Assembly: GCF_958450345.1 (NCBI RefSeq)
Contig: NC_088780.1
Location: 118,372,226 to 118,436,225 of the forward strand
From: Calliphora vicina
Taxonomy: Eukaryota > Arthropoda > Insecta > Diptera > Calliphoridae
Direction: 5' to 3'
Length of the DNA: 64,000 nt
A model generated the notes under the pieces. That model was given only the letters and a program-made list of their open reading frames with translations, was not told where the DNA came from and did not search any database. Positions 34,916-46,625 of the stretch are shown piece by piece (position 1 is the first letter of the stretch; every line of letters starts with the position of its first letter). The position numbers and the translations under genes were made by a program.

Positions 34916-35560
34916 ACTCCAGTTGTTAAAAATATTTTTTTTATTTTTTTTCTATATGATTTAACCAATTGAGATATTCAAGAACGGATTATTGAGTAAA
35001 TGAACGATAAATAAGGTTTTCAGAATGTGAAATAAAATAATTTGTCGATACATGAATATTGTGTCGATACATGAAAAGCATCTGTTATTAGAAAGTATCG
35101 ACTTTTAAAAACGCTAATAAATTCACTGAAATTTGTTGTTAAATTTTTCAGTTTTGTTATAATATATTGTCCCTTTAATAAAACAATAGTGTATAATTTG
35201 TTTGCCATTTCGAAATAATTGAGTTCAAAATTTTTGTGTTAGTAGACATCTAGAACAAAAGTAATATTTCAATTGGTCTTTTGACCCACTTTGTGGAAGT
35301 AGAATTTCACCAAATTTTGACCACATATAGAATGGTGTATATGCTTGTACACTATCGTTTTATTAAAGGGACGATATGTAATTCATTGAATTAAATTCTA
35401 TTTAATATGAATATTTATGATAAAAAAATTTTAGCTGCCAAAATATCAAAAATCCCGGAATTAAAAATTCGGGAAAGGAATTTCGGGATTAGCTCCCTTG
35501 TTTTTACTATATCAAATTGTTATGATTAATTTATTTAAGTTATCGAAATATATACCTCGA
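34916..35560. other. AT-rich stretch without recognisable gene
   Basis: Contains a small inverted motif, tcccggaattaaaaattcgg (35452-35471), which may be a remnant tip. No gene. Confidence 0.4.
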
Positions 35561-35565
35561 AATAG

Positions 35566-35736
35566 GGGCCAAATTACCGCATTCGATATCGAGTAAAATT
35601 TATCGTAATTTCCTTGTTTGAGATTATGGCATTCGATATCGAGCAAGGAACTCTGGAACTCTTTATCATAATTTCGATATCGAAATTATTTTTCGATACG
35701 ATAGCTCATTCGATCACGAATGCGGTAATTTGGCCC
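35566..35736. mobile_element. PIF/Harbinger-like MITE with TAG flanks
   Basis: The tips gggccaaattaccgcattcg (35566-35585) and the exact inverted cgaatgcggtaatttggccc (35717-35736) are flanked by tag (35563-35565 and 35737-35739). Internal gatatcga repeats. A 3-bp duplication and GGGCC tips suit PIF/Harbinger. 171 bp, noncoding. Confidence 0.75.
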
Positions 35737-35864
35737 TAGGTGTAATTATTGAAAACATTTGATTTTTTGTTTAGGGGGATGGGGGAGATGAACACTTTTT
35801 GCGTTCAAGCCTCATAAAAATTTATGTTTTTGAATTATTTACTTTTTACATAATTTAACTAATA

Positions 35865-37426
35865 CAGTGTAAGACAAAAATGTGTAAATGATGGTCATAT
35901 ATTTACACTTTGTGACACCATTTTTAAAGTGCAATGTTTATAAAGAAACGTTTTGTGTTTTTTTAAACAATATTTATTAAGGATATTTTAGGACTAAATA
36001 AATAAAATATTTCCTTAATTATACTCCAGTAATCTAAAAAAAATAACTGCAACCCATTTACACACTTTTGGCGCAGATTACTTAAGTAACTTTTTTAGTA
36101 CTTCGAATAACCTGCTTTCGCGTCAATGGCAGTCTGAATTCTGGAGGGCATACTCTCCACCAGTTTGCGACACTCTTCTTGCATTATAGATCCCTAGATA
36201 TCATGGGAGCTAGAGCTGAGTTGTGTTTCTAAATGCATTTTGATAATTATAAACGCGACGTTTTAGAATTCGCACCAAATTCTCAATCGGATTTAAATTC
36301 TGAGATTGTGGGAGTCAATCTAGCAATGTAATTTTGGCGGTTTTTAAAAAATTAAGCGTCTTTTTAGACTTATGTTTGTTGTCGTTATCTTGTAGTATCA
36401 CAGTGTTTTCAATTTGTCCACGCCAATCATTCAGACTATCCACATCTGTTGTCTTGATAATGTCTATATACATTTCTGCATTCATATTACTACCAATTTT
36501 ATGGAGTTTTCCTACACCTTTCGCAGAAAAACAACCACAAAATGGCAATATTCCACCACCATATTTCATAGTCGTCATAAAATCACGGTCTTTTAATGGC
36601 GCATTTCGTTTTTGGTAGTCATATTTTGGTCCATCAGTTCTAAAATGGTTAATTTTCGATTCATCTGTACAGATAACTTTTTCCCAATCATCAAAGGTCC
36701 ATTTCTTAAAAAAATTTACAAATGTTAGTCGAAGAGACTTGTGTCTTTTAGTTAAACGAGGTTTTTTAACAATCTTTATTGCATAAAAACCACATCTTTT
36801 GATTTCTCTAAGAGATGCACGTTTTGAAATCTTAATTTGGTAGCATGAAGATAGTTTTGGTTGTACCTCACGGGGACTATTTTCTTCTCCTGATGCAACT
36901 AGACGTTATACAGTGAGACCATCTTTTAACAATAGAATTGAATTCCGTCCACAAATTGGTGCTGGAAAAGCCAAACCACATATATTCGCTATGTTCTCAA
37001 CAGATTAAAAGAAATATTAAATTTGGTGGATATTTTTCGATGGGAGATACCATTTTTCAGCTGCTCGGTAACAGAATTTGCAACTTCGGTGATAATCTTC
37101 TTCATATTCAATATTCCTTAAAGAATTGTAAATTGTTAACTAGTAACATGTTTTAACTAACTGTCATTAATGAAATTGATTAAAATTGTTCTTTTTCTAA
37201 ATAATAATAACAAAAATGCGACAAAATTGTGTAATTCAGTTTTTAACTTTTTGATATCCTGGTATTTAAATGCCATTACTTGAAATTAATTTTTTTGTAT
37301 TGCTATACTTCACTAATCATGATCTTCATATTGTGTAAAAAATATTGTCAGATTGGTAAATGTTGAGCATAAAAATTCAAATTATAGATATTTCCAAATT
37401 TATTTACACATTTGTGTCTCGTACTG
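35865..37426 (-). mobile_element. Tc1-family transposon, full length, inactive
   Basis: The tips cagtgtaagacaaaaatgtg (35865-35884) and inverted cagtacgagacacaaatgtg (ending 37426) are flanked by TA on both sides. 1562 bp is the normal size of a complete Tc1 element. It encodes a broken DD34E transposase on the minus strand. Confidence 0.92.
36095..37105 (-). pseudogene. Tc1 (DD34E) transposase, interrupted
   Basis: The start ATG is at 37105-37103. Its helix-turn-helix begins MKKIITEVANSVTEQLKNG and hits a stop after SFNLLRT. The second part of the DNA-binding region follows (SKRASLREIKRCGFYAIK, then KKPRLTKRHKSLRL). The catalytic domain has the first Asp in VICTDESKINHF, then GCFSAKGVGKLHKI and NMNAEMYIDI. 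The second Asp is in ILQDNDNKHKSK and the Glu in NLNPIENL, the DD34E spacing. The C-terminus is QEECRKLVESMPSRIQTAI with stop at 36095. About 337 codons in total, the usual length for the family, with at least four stops or frameshifts. It cannot make a functional enzyme. Confidence 0.92.
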
Positions 37427-37429
37427 TAT

Positions 37430-39605
37430 GTATAAAAAAAAAACTTTAGTTTAAGTCTACAAGTAACTAATTTTTAGTTCGATTTAAATTTTTTTTTATT
37501 TTTTTAATGGATTAAGTCATTTTTGTCATACGAATTAGTTTGGAACGGCAATTTTTTTCTTATATCGTTTATGTACACAAATGCCATAAACAGTTCTATT
37601 TTCTTTACATATAATTAATTCGATTTATTTATTACGAAAAACCATAAACATTAACATTTAAAAATAAAAAAAAAAATAAATATATAAAACGCGGTTACAA
37701 ACAAAATAAAAAAATTGCAATTGCACTGCAAAATTGTTAACTGAGATTTTATTAACATCGTTCAAAGGTGCCCCTGTTCAAACGTGCCCCCCTCTCCACT
37801 ACTTTACGCTATAATAATGCAATTAGAAATTATATTCTAACAGAAATCGAGCATAGTAACATAGACCGGAAATCGAAATCGCAACCACCAAACTAATGAA
37901 ATAGCTCACTACCAACTTGAGTACCTGGACACGCAAGATATATAAGTAAAACCATTAAAATATAAATTTTTTGCACTGATATGGTGATTCATTTACAGTT
38001 TTTTTAATTATAAAGAAAACACCTAAAATAGAATTGGATGTCGGAATCTTTATTATAACCAGAAACAACAATCTCTGACATTTACTTTTTAAAAATAATT
38101 TTATTAAAATGTTAGCCGTGACTCCACTGCAGGTGGTAGAAGGTCCAATTATTGATTAATCTTAACAGCATTGCCTCCGGTATCAAGCGAACTACTCTCC
38201 GCTACAGCCGCAATATTCTCCTCACTACGAGCTGGATGAGGTTTATTCGGTTGCGTATCATACAATAACGGGTAACAGGGTCTCAAATGGATTTTGATCT
38301 TGAGGAAATTCAAAAATATCTTGTTAGTATTGATTCACTGAAATGTTTGTGTTAACTGCTAATTATAATAGGATAATAATTTCGGACTTTTTCTTCCATT
38401 TATCAATTCGGCTTCAAATTTAATTCCAAAAGAGAATTATTTGTAGTTTTTGGATTTTATTTTTATGTATTTGCTGTTTTAACACTACATACAACATATT
38501 TTTGAATTTTCGCAAGGTCGAAATCAAGTTTAGACCTATGGTTTCTAGGCCAGAATTATTTAGAATCATGACTTCCAAAGTTTAATGAGCTGGCCGAAAG
38601 ACGAAGTATCATTTTTAGTCAATAGGTAATATCCACTTTTTGAAACGCAGTTTTGGTTCCAAGTTCTGATTGTATATATGGTCAAGGATTGCAGAGTTTC
38701 AGGACTATGTCACTATAGCATTGCAATAAACGACATAGAATGGAAAAAGTCCTATTTACTGTTCAGGAGTGCTACAAATACATCCTTATGTAAAAGAGAG
38801 TTTGTGTGGTGTGTTTGCATTTATTTAAGTACTACGTGTCTGCTGAGGTTTCTGTGGCTGTTCTTCTGCAACTAGCAATACAAAAACAATGACGACAGTG
38901 ACGCATGTAGCAGGAACAGCAATACCACAACACTATACTTATTGCTACCCTATTCTGTAGCAACAACCTAAAGTAACATTGTGCAACTACAATATTACGT
39001 TTTAGATTGAATCCTTGTGGGTTTCATACTCACCGCCTTTGCTATTCTACTACGACCTCGTCAACCTATTATTTGTTAGATTCTTTGTAACAATTTCTGT
39101 TTTGTGATTGTTTTGTTTTTTGCGTTGTATGTTTATGCAAGCAACATTGATATTATATTACGTATGTATATTTAAAACATTTCACTATTTCATTATTATT
39201 GTGTTTTCTTTTATTCTTCGTTTTTGTCTCCCTCTAGTTTTATTTATTATTTTTTATTTCTTTTGTTGCAACACTAAAATCGAAACCTTCATCATACATA
39301 GTTTTAAAGGAGCAGTGTTGTTTAGTTGCAAGTAAGATTGAAATGGTTTTGTAAATGAAATAAAGAAAAAATGTTTCTTTCTTCAGTGTTTAATATTGTG
39401 TTTGTTGTAAGCTTTTCGAAAAAAAAAATAACAAAGAAACAAAAAGCCATAGTTACCACAATGCCACACAACACAGAAACAGTAAAACCCCATACACTTA
39501 AACAGTACAGCAAACCATCTTAAAAACATTTATTAAACATGCAACACACAAACACTCTATTATAGAAAAGGAAAGAACAACTTTTAGACCACACACCCAT
39601 GTACA
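37430..39605. other. Stretch without recognisable gene
   Basis: No supported gene. 38290-38365 (gaggaaattcaaaaatatct … gattcactgaaatg) resembles the interior of the small MITE at 39609 and may be a decayed copy. 38680-39090 is more balanced in composition but shows no domain or splice-bounded frame. Confidence 0.4.
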
Positions 39606-39608
39606 TTA

Positions 39609-39777
39609 GGGTAGGTCGACTAAGCAAACTTTGCCTAAAATGGGTATTGGACTTGCTGAAATTCAAGAATACGTTTTAAGTAGTGATTCACTGCTAAATT
39701 TGTGTAAAATTTGCTTTAACAGCTAAGTATCTTAGAATTGTTCCCCACGATTTTTTGTAAAAAAAAACGACCCGCCC
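39609..39777. mobile_element. Small MITE, GGGTAGGTCG ends, TA flanks
   Basis: Tips gggtaggtcg (39609-39618) and inverted cgacccgccc (39768-39777); TA on both sides within tacatTA…TAatgtacat. 169 bp, noncoding; belongs with the other GGGTGG-end elements. Confidence 0.7.
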
Positions 39778-39974
39778 TAATGTACATACATACGTACATA
39801 TGTACCTACTTACATATATACATACTTTTAATAATAAGCATAGATGTATTGGTTTTGCCATATGCTCACACATCTAACCACCCACGCATCTACATTTTAT
39901 GATAAAATTCATACAAACATAGATTCTTCTTAAGTTATTGCGAAAACTGAGAAACTTGTCTACGTTTGTTAGTA

Positions 39975-41482
39975 CAGTAGACGCTCGCTAATTAGAACCG
40001 ATTTTTCGAATAAAAAATTGGGTAAATTTACTTCCAAAAATTAAAATAAAACACTTTTAAATTTTTTTTTAATTCAATTTTATTTGATAAAAACAAGAAA
40101 ACAAAACGTAACAATTCAGTCCAATACATTAAATGTATTTTTATAAATTAAATTAAATAAGATAACAATTTAGTCCAAAAAACTAAAATATTTTACATAT
40201 GTATTTAAAAAAAAATTAAATAATAAAGTTAAAAGTTATTGGAGGGATAGCTTGCACAATGGCCAAATTTACAACTAATCTTTGTTTGACATATAATCAG
40301 TTATATTTGTTTGTATTTTTGGTTTCATCGAATCCGAAATATCATTACGGAGAGCCAAAAGATTGCTTATGTGCTTAGTGGAAAACACTGTTATTGCACC
40401 ATTTTATTAAATTATTTACGCTTTCAATGGTTGTTAGAGACAACTGGTGAGACTTCAACAACATCGTCTTCGCTGCTATCTGAAGACTCACCATCGCTAC
40501 TGCGATCATATACATATCCGTCATCAAACATATCTTCATTCCAACTGTCGATGTCTTCTATACCGATGCAATCGTTTGGAGCTATTTCTTCTAAAAGAGC
40601 TTGAGTTCTCTGAATAACTTCGTTGCAGACCTGATCTATTTGCAACAATTGCGCTATTGGCACGTCGTCGTCGCTGTCGTATTGGTTAGAGTCCCAATTG
40701 AACAGCTTCGATATCGATGTATAAAAGGAGTGACTGAAGCAACATCACTGGAAAGAATCTCGCAAATTTTTAAAAAACGGATATCGTGTCGTTTCTTAAA
40801 TTTGGTAAACCATCCATCACTTGCACTGAAAGCATTTTCATCTTTATTGGGATATTCCTCCCTAAATATTTGTTTAGCTTTCTGTTTGAGTATGGGCCCA
40901 GTCAGTGTACATTTTTTTCTCGTTGATTTAAAAAACAATCATACAGACCACTTTCCATTTTAGGATATTCAGCGCTGTGCAAAGATTTATTGCTTGCCTT
41001 CTGATATGTTTTGAAAACAGCATTTAATATTGCTGTTCTACTATATATGATTTGATGTAGCTGATTGAAGATGTTGTCACATTAAAATCTAGGGCTAACC
41101 GGTTCCCTTGAACGCCTTTGTCAAGCTTTTCTAATATTTTGACTTTAGTTTCCAATGGTAAAGTGTTTTTTTACGTTTATTTGACATTTCTAATGATACA
41201 CTTTCACTTTTTAATAGAGACTGCCAAAATATGTACACGCGTATCAAATTTCGCAAATTAACTATCCACAAATATACATAAATGCGACAAAAAACAACAA
41301 ATAGGGAGCAAATATATATAATTTGGTGATTACCTTTTTTAATTTTACTATTGGAGATTTCTTGTGTTCAAATAAAAAAAAAACGCTCTAAATTATAATT
41401 TTAAATTCGAATTTCAGAGCGTTTAATGTATTGCAATCACTGATTCTGATTTCTGGACGCTCTAATTTGTGAGCGTCTACTG
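39975..41482 (-). mobile_element. Tigger/pogo transposon, internally deleted
   Basis: The tips cagtagacgctcgctaatta (39975-39994) and inverted cagtagacgctcacaaatta (ending 41482) are nearly identical, flanked by TA. 1508 bp is well below an autonomous Tigger. It encodes the DNA-binding half of a pogo/Tigger transposase and an acidic C-terminal tail, without the DDE core. Confidence 0.9.
40424..41187 (-). pseudogene. Tigger transposase, DDE core deleted
   Basis: ATG at 41187-41185. The start MSNKRKKTLPLETKVKILEK needs one frame correction near the start and continues LDKGVQGNRLALDFNVTTSS. This is the CENP-B N-terminal (pogo) helix-turn-helix. After broken sequence comes the second CENP-B-type domain: CTLTGPILKQKAKQIFREEY, then FSASDGWFTKFKKRHDIRFL (about 40900-40790). 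Instead of a DDE catalytic domain the sequence passes within about 30 codons to an acidic tail, SDDDVPIAQLLQIDQVCNEV … DSSEDDVVEVSPVVSNNH, ending at 40424. The DDE domain has therefore been lost by internal deletion near 40690-40740. Confidence 0.85.
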
Positions 41483-41975
41483 TATAAATAAAAGGTGAGT
41501 TCAGTTAATTTAGTTAAAGATTTACGACCTTTATTCCTCATACAAACAAATGTGTTTCGTTATCTCCAGACTTATGTGAACACGACTCAAATGACAGGTC
41601 AAAAGAAAAGTAAACGTTATCATATAAATTTCGATTTATTTTCTTTCTACGCTGCTAGCCTTTGTCGTACGAAGCTTTCGAGAAGTTATCTTAACAATTT
41701 TTAGAGTTCAAGTTTTTCAGTGTGGATGTTATGGTCTAGATTACTGTTAAAGATACTAGTATGATTCACTGCATGATCTTATGATCTTCGATACTCTGAT
41801 CGATTAATTAAGATATAATTCCTGAGAAGATTAAAATTATTAATTCAACTTATCTTAGTCCTAATATAATATACTTTTGAAATACGAATATTAGAATATT
41901 TAATTACATTGTTCATGTAGGAGACAATAACTGATATATAAAAAAAACATCTCGAGGATATTATGTACATTGTAC
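41483..41975. other. Stretch without recognisable gene
   Basis: The 69-codon plus frame at 41495 is unrecognised. No repeat ends. Confidence 0.4.
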
Positions 41976-41982
41976 AAGTAGG

Positions 41983-42060
41983 GTGGCCCGATTTGTGTGG
42001 AGGAATAATAAGATGTCGATGTTCCTAGATCGCTGTATCTTGAATATACAGCTAACATTA
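41983..42060. repeat. Orphan left end of the GGGTGGCC-end family
   Basis: gggtggcccgatttgtgtgg after TA, with gatgttcc and gatcgctgta words similar to the heads of the larger foldbacks. The right end is lacking; the next repeat starts at 42061. Confidence 0.45.
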
Positions 42061-42330
42061 GGGTATTCAATAAATCGGGTTTCTGGTTTAATCGGTTAAT
42101 CGAGCAAATAATTAATCGAGGTTTAGATTTATTCGGTTAATAATCGGTTAATTTAAACTTAGTGAGATCTTCTTAAATAATCTTTTATAAAAAGAATATA
42201 ATTTAAACGATTTTTTTCTTTAGATTTAATAAAACTTTTCTTGGAAAAAAACTCTCAAAAGCATGATAAAGAATATTCCTTTTTTGATTGTTTTAGATTT
42301 TGATTAATTTAACAGCTTCGTTTATTTATG
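42061..42330. repeat. GGGTATTCAATAAATCGGG repeat, truncated copy
   Basis: After TA it reads gggtattcaataaatcgggt, then gcaaataattaatcga and cggttaataatcggtta. It aligns with the reverse complement of the right half of the 56247-56935 element, including distal blocks (gaatataatttaaacgattt; gcatgataaagaatattc). The far end is missing. Confidence 0.65.
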
Positions 42331-42334
42331 ATAA

Positions 42335-43058
42335 TAGACTCATTTCAAAAAAAATTTCGTCTATACATGAAAATATAAACAAAGTTTCAAATACATGTAA
42401 ATTAAATATGTCAGTTGTTATACAACTCACTAATCATGTTTATAGGATGTTCAAAAAATATCTAATTTTAATTTGAAATTTGTATTTGAATTTGAATTGA
42501 AACGGATAAATAAATACAAAAGCATTTTTTTTAAGTGCAAAAAAAAGGAAAGGATCGGTTTATTTGTTATTTGAAAATATTTTTTTGACATATATGATAA
42601 TTTTAGAATGCGCATTTCAAAGGCTTTCACATGATTTTTCCTTTTTGAGAAACTTTCATTTGGGAAATTCCACAACTTTTATTGGGACCACCCCAATATA
42701 TATGTGTTTTTTCCGATATTTTTCCATATTAATTTTTCTTTTGGTGTTATATTCACATACACGTACGTTTTTCTGAAATTGCAGAAAGTATTATATATAC
42801 AAAAGTATTTATGTATGTTTGGAAATTTATCCCTTTCCGTCCCCGCCTTCACAAATGTGTAGGTAAATTTAACGTATTTTGTAGAGACATTTATATATTA
42901 TGTACGGTTTTTTCTTACTGTTTTAAATGTTTAAATATTATGTGTTATTTCATTTTGTAATATGTTTTTGTGCGATTTACTTTAGTATTTTGTGTACGAG
43001 TGCAAAAAATGTGATCGAAAAGTTCACTGAAATCCACAAATTTTGAAATTGCTTGGAA
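42335..43058. other. AT-rich stretch without recognisable gene
   Basis: No gene. gggaccaccccaatatatat at 42684-42703 may be another decayed GGGTGGTCC-type tip. Confidence 0.4.
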
Positions 43059-43061
43059 CGG

Positions 43062-43635
43062 AAATGCCCTTAAAAATAGATCTGCTTTGGATGGGACTTA
43101 GTAGAAATCGATTGAAAGTTTTAAAATTGATACTTTTTAACAACTTAACAAAATTCCCTATTTAAATACTGGTTTTCTCTAGAGAAAATTATGTTTCTAA
43201 CAAACATAAACAACATGAACATCGAGTTTAAAATACCCATGTTATTAGCATTTCCCTACATCATATATTCTAGAAAAACGAAATTTTTGTATTATTCTTA
43301 CTGTTATGCATGCAAAAGTTATGTAAATGCGAGTAAAATATGCGTAAACTCGTATAACGTTGTTATTTTTCATTCGAAATTATTGTTTTATACCTTGATA
43401 ATATTCTATAGAAGCTTAGGTTTATTGCTAATGTTTAAAAAACAGTATTTAAATAGGAAATTTTTTTAAGATATCGAAAAAAGTACAATTATTTACCCAA
43501 ATTTACAACTTTCAATCGATTTCCGGCACGTGTTCTAGTTATCCGATTGCACTTAAATTTTGCAGTAGTTAGTTTTGGCTACTAATGAACAAAAAATGAC
43601 CGATCCAAAGCAAATCTATTTTTTAAGGCCATGTC
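43062..43635. mobile_element. GACATGCCC foldback element
   Basis: The left arm starts aaatgcccttaaaaatagat and the right end is attttttaaggccatgtc followed by TA. Paired blocks: tgctttggatggg, aatcgattgaaagtt, ccctatttaaatactg. 574 bp. The right arm is longer and includes gccggaaatcgattg and ctactaatgaac blocks matching the half copy at 24436. The 92-codon plus frame at 43191 is inside it and not a gene. Confidence 0.75.
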
Positions 43636-43639
43636 TAAT

Positions 43640-44260
43640 GTACATATTGTGTTTTAATTCATTTAGTTCGAGAAACAAATTTTATTCATTAGAACTACAT
43701 ACATACTTATTTATGGGTAGTACAATAGAATAGAGAAGTTTTATAATAAATTAATGCATTTTCTTTCGAAGTCTTGCTATTTATATTATATTTAACAATA
43801 CAAAAAATATTTTGTTATTGCAAAAGTCAAGTCTTCTTTGGAATATAATTGAAATAAGATTTAATATTGAAAATGTAGAAAATGTGATTGTGAAATATCA
43901 GCTATTATATTGTATTAAAAAAAGTTAATGGTATAAAAATAATAATATTTCTGATAAAAGCCATACCACCAATGTAGAGGTTCAGGAGGGTATAATTCAT
44001 TTGTTTTGATATTTGTATTACGCAGAATTAAGGCTTCCACTACCAACATTAATGAACTCAATAAACTTCTGTACCGACTTAACAATGTCAGCTCATTCAT
44101 AAATTTAAAAAATAGTTAATTATATCTGTTTTTGAACTTAATTGGAAATTCTTTTTTCACTTTCCCCTTTTGAAATTGGTTGGCATATAATAAGATTTCA
44201 CACAAATGCCTTACGATTTAACGTTCAAGAACATCTTTAATGTGTTTGTATCAATAACAA
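43640..44260. other. AT-rich stretch without recognisable gene
   Basis: No repeat ends or domain; the minus frame at 43915 is unrecognised. Confidence 0.4.
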
Positions 44261-44264
44261 TTAA

Positions 44265-44819
44265 GGGCCGTTTTCTCATTAGGTGATCTTTTTTCCCAAC
44301 GAAAAACTGCAGATTAAAGAAATTTGGTTTTCTCAATGTCTCATTTGCCTATTATTTCTTTATCGTACAGATAAATTCAATCAGCTGACTGACTGCTGTT
44401 CATAGTTTTTATGTGTTTGTGTTTTTGTAGATTTTTAGATTTTATAAAAAAAAGTTTAATAGAGGAATTAACATTAATTTGATGGAGGATGAACTCGAAG
44501 AACATGAGTTCCAAGTCAATGCTGAAAGAGTTTATCATGTCAGGCCTAACTACCTGGCGGACATGCAGGATAATGAATTTTTCAAAAGATTCCGGCTGCC
44601 GATGGCCACACTAAACAGCTGATTTATGTAAACATGTTGTCACTTGAAGGCAGGGTTTCCAAATTTCACATCTATTTTGAGAGGTATTGCCATCTGAAAA
44701 TAATGTTTTTGTCGGTATATTGAGAAAACCAAAATTGTTAACGGACAGTTTATCGGCCTAATAAATTTATGTCAACATTTAGTAACAAACAGTTTGTCGA
44801 TACATTGAGAAAAAGGGCC
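44265..44819 (+). mobile_element. PIF/Harbinger element, internally deleted
   Basis: Tips gggccgttttctca (44265-44278) and inverted ggccctttttctca (ending 44819) with TAA on both sides (44262-44264 and 44820-44822). Further blocks (tttggttttctcaatgtctc versus tattgagaaaaccaaaattg) pair internally. It encodes the N-terminus of a Harbinger transposase and nothing of the catalytic domain. Confidence 0.85.
44482..44622 (+). pseudogene. PIF/Harbinger transposase N-terminus
   Basis: ATG at 44482 and stop at 44620-44622 give 46 residues: MEDELEEHEFQVNAERVYHV then RPNYLADMQDNEFFKRFRLP then MATLNS. The acidic start followed by R-x-Y/F…D-x-E-F-x-x-R-F-R-L is the usual opening of PIF/Harbinger DDE transposases (normally 350-450 aa). 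The rest has been deleted, so it is a non-catalytic remnant, though the short frame itself is intact. Confidence 0.82.
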
Positions 44820-44867
44820 TAAGAATGTTAAAATGAGCGAAAACCTTTTTTTTAAAAAATTTCAATA

Positions 44868-45292
44868 ATTTATTTTTTTGAGTGATTTTCGGTAGTTGGC
44901 CTTATATGGGAGATATGTTCAATTATGGACCAATCTTCATGAGATTAGGTCGCGTGATTTATTTTTATATGGAGCTTCATTCGGTTAAATTTTATTTTGA
45001 TACCAATATTTTTATGAGATTTATGCTCATTAAAGTGAAGTGGGCATAAAATGAAGTGAAGAGACCTGTGGTCAATTATGAGCCTATCTGCACACAATTT
45101 TTAGGCGTGATTTATTTGTCCTATTTCGATTTGTACTACTTTCAATAAGGTTTGTTCTTGGGCCGAAAATAATACATGTGGCAAATTTTATCGAAATATC
45201 TTCAAAATTGGACAGCTATATTTTTGGGCATTACAAACATTAGCACAAACTCATAATACCCTACCCCCTATTGAGGTGTAGGGTATAAAAAT
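44868..45292 (+). repeat. Helentron/DINE-like element, 5'-truncated
   Basis: Phrases ggccttatatgggagatatg, tcaattatggaccaatcttc and tttatcgaaatatcttcaaa, and the tail hairpin ataccctaccccctattgag gtgtagggtataaaa. The same tail type ends the 10251 element. No head is seen. Confidence 0.7.
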
Positions 45293-46190
45293 AAAATTGA
45301 GTGTAAATTGTGTAGAGTCTGAGCCGGTTTTCTCTATCCACTAACTAAAAAAAACAAATATTTATGTATTTTTAAATATCAGAAAGTAGTAATAACATGT
45401 GTTTTTATTAAAAACTCAAATAAAATTTAAGTACAAATCAAGTCTATTTAAGTACAGTTTTAAATTTTAATTTAAAAACATAATACATTTAAAATAATTG
45501 GTAAATATATTAAATAAAATATTATGACAATAACACAATAAAATTATATTTACATAATATACATAAAGATTAAAAGCTGGTTATATATAGTACACATATA
45601 AATATAATTTGTTTAAATATAGCACATTAAACAATTAAATTTTAACCACCACATCTTGATTATTTATTTATATATTCTATCATCAATTTAAAATCTTTTA
45701 TTAAATGATCTTTTTAAAAATGTTTGCATTTCATAGACATACAATAAGATCCATTTAATACGTTTTTTTGTTTTTTTAACATTTCAAAAAAAAGTATAAA
45801 TATTTAATGTATATAAAATTGTGTTTTTGTTATCTTTCTTTTAAATAGATTTGTCTCTATTTAATTTTTTTTTTTGTTAATTTTATATTTAAATATACAT
45901 ATAAATAAATCTTTGGTGTTGTATAGTTTTTTTTAGCTAGTTGGTTTTTTTACATAATATCTTGTCTTGTTTTTTAATATAATTTTAAAATCAGTTCACA
46001 AGCTATTGTAGTTCTTATCATAGTTTTAAGCTTAGCATTTAGTAAAATTTATTAGAAAAATACATAAATTTTTTGTTTTTATAATTCCTCTTTCCTGGAA
46101 TCAGTGTAGAGAGGCAGATAATCAGCAAGAGGAGTTTAAGGTCATATTTCAAACTTTTGTTACAGGTTTCTTTTGGCAGATTTTTACTTG
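45293..46190. other. 3' flank of the minus-strand gene
   Basis: AT-rich sequence downstream of the stop at 46195. A polyadenylation signal AATAAA on the minus strand lies at 46053-46048, about 145 nt after the stop, so the region above it is probably 3' UTR. Many other AATAAA words occur, so the true site is uncertain. Confidence 0.45.
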
Positions 46191-46194
46191 GCTC

Positions 46195-46278
46195 TTAAAG
46201 CAGCATATCTTCGTCATCCGATTCTGTAAATTCACCATTGGGATTAAGTAATAAATTACCTTCCTCGCTATTGGGTAC
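46195..46278 (-). CDS. Last coding exon: acidic di-leucine cytoplasmic tail
   Basis: The acceptor tctaaag precedes the exon (minus strand; AG at 46280-46279). It encodes VPNSEEGNLLLNPNGEFTES then DDEDMLL and a TAA stop at 46197-46195. It joins the preceding exon in phase 0. The ending D-E-D-M-L-L fits the [DE]xxxL[LI] adaptor-binding signal used by membrane proteins that cycle between Golgi, endosome and lysosome; a second acidic/LL patch (EEGNLLL) precedes it. The motif is seen in the sequence; the trafficking role is inferred from the motif class. Confidence 0.8.
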   Translation of the reverse strand, partial: VPNSEEGNLLLNPNGEFTESDDEDMLL

Positions 46279-46494
46279 CTTTAGAAAAAAATAATACCAA
46301 ATTAAACATTAGAAAATTTATTTCATGGTTTTTACAACATGTTAGTTCAATTGGTGCTCAATAGTTTGACAATTGTTCATTTAAAGATAACAATTGTATA
46401 AAAATATTAAAACTAAAAATTTTCTTTAAAAAAATTGGTATTAAAAACCAAAAATTTTCTTCATTATATATTTTTATAAAAAAAAAACACTTAC

Positions 46495-46625
46495 CCTTCT
46501 GTATAATACCGACATAGCTGTTCTATTAAATAAACGTCTTACACGATTACGACGTTCTGGTGAAAATGCAAACATTCCCAGACAGGCCACAAAGAATGTA
46601 ACAGATAATATTGTAGCCAATATTG
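46495..46625 (-). CDS. Penultimate exon: transmembrane helix and basic stop-transfer
   Basis: Acceptor aaaatag (AG at 46627-46626) and donor gtaagtg (46494-46488). In frame with the upstream exon (phase 1) it encodes the helix ILATILSVTFFVACLGMFAF, then SPERRNRVRRLFNRTAMSVL and YRR. One hydrophobic segment of about 20 residues followed by many Arg residues marks a type I single-pass membrane protein with its C-terminus in the cytosol. Exon length (131 bp) and both phases agree with the neighbours, which strongly supports the model. Confidence 0.82.

Noticed and set aside
38290..38365. Possible second copy of the small 39609 MITE
   Set aside because: Only scattered words match (gaaattcaa, gattcactg) and no tips are present.
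42820..42867. Pyrimidine-rich tract followed by gtgtag|gtaaat
   Set aside because: About ten non-pyrimidine bases separate the tract from the AG and the donor is poor.
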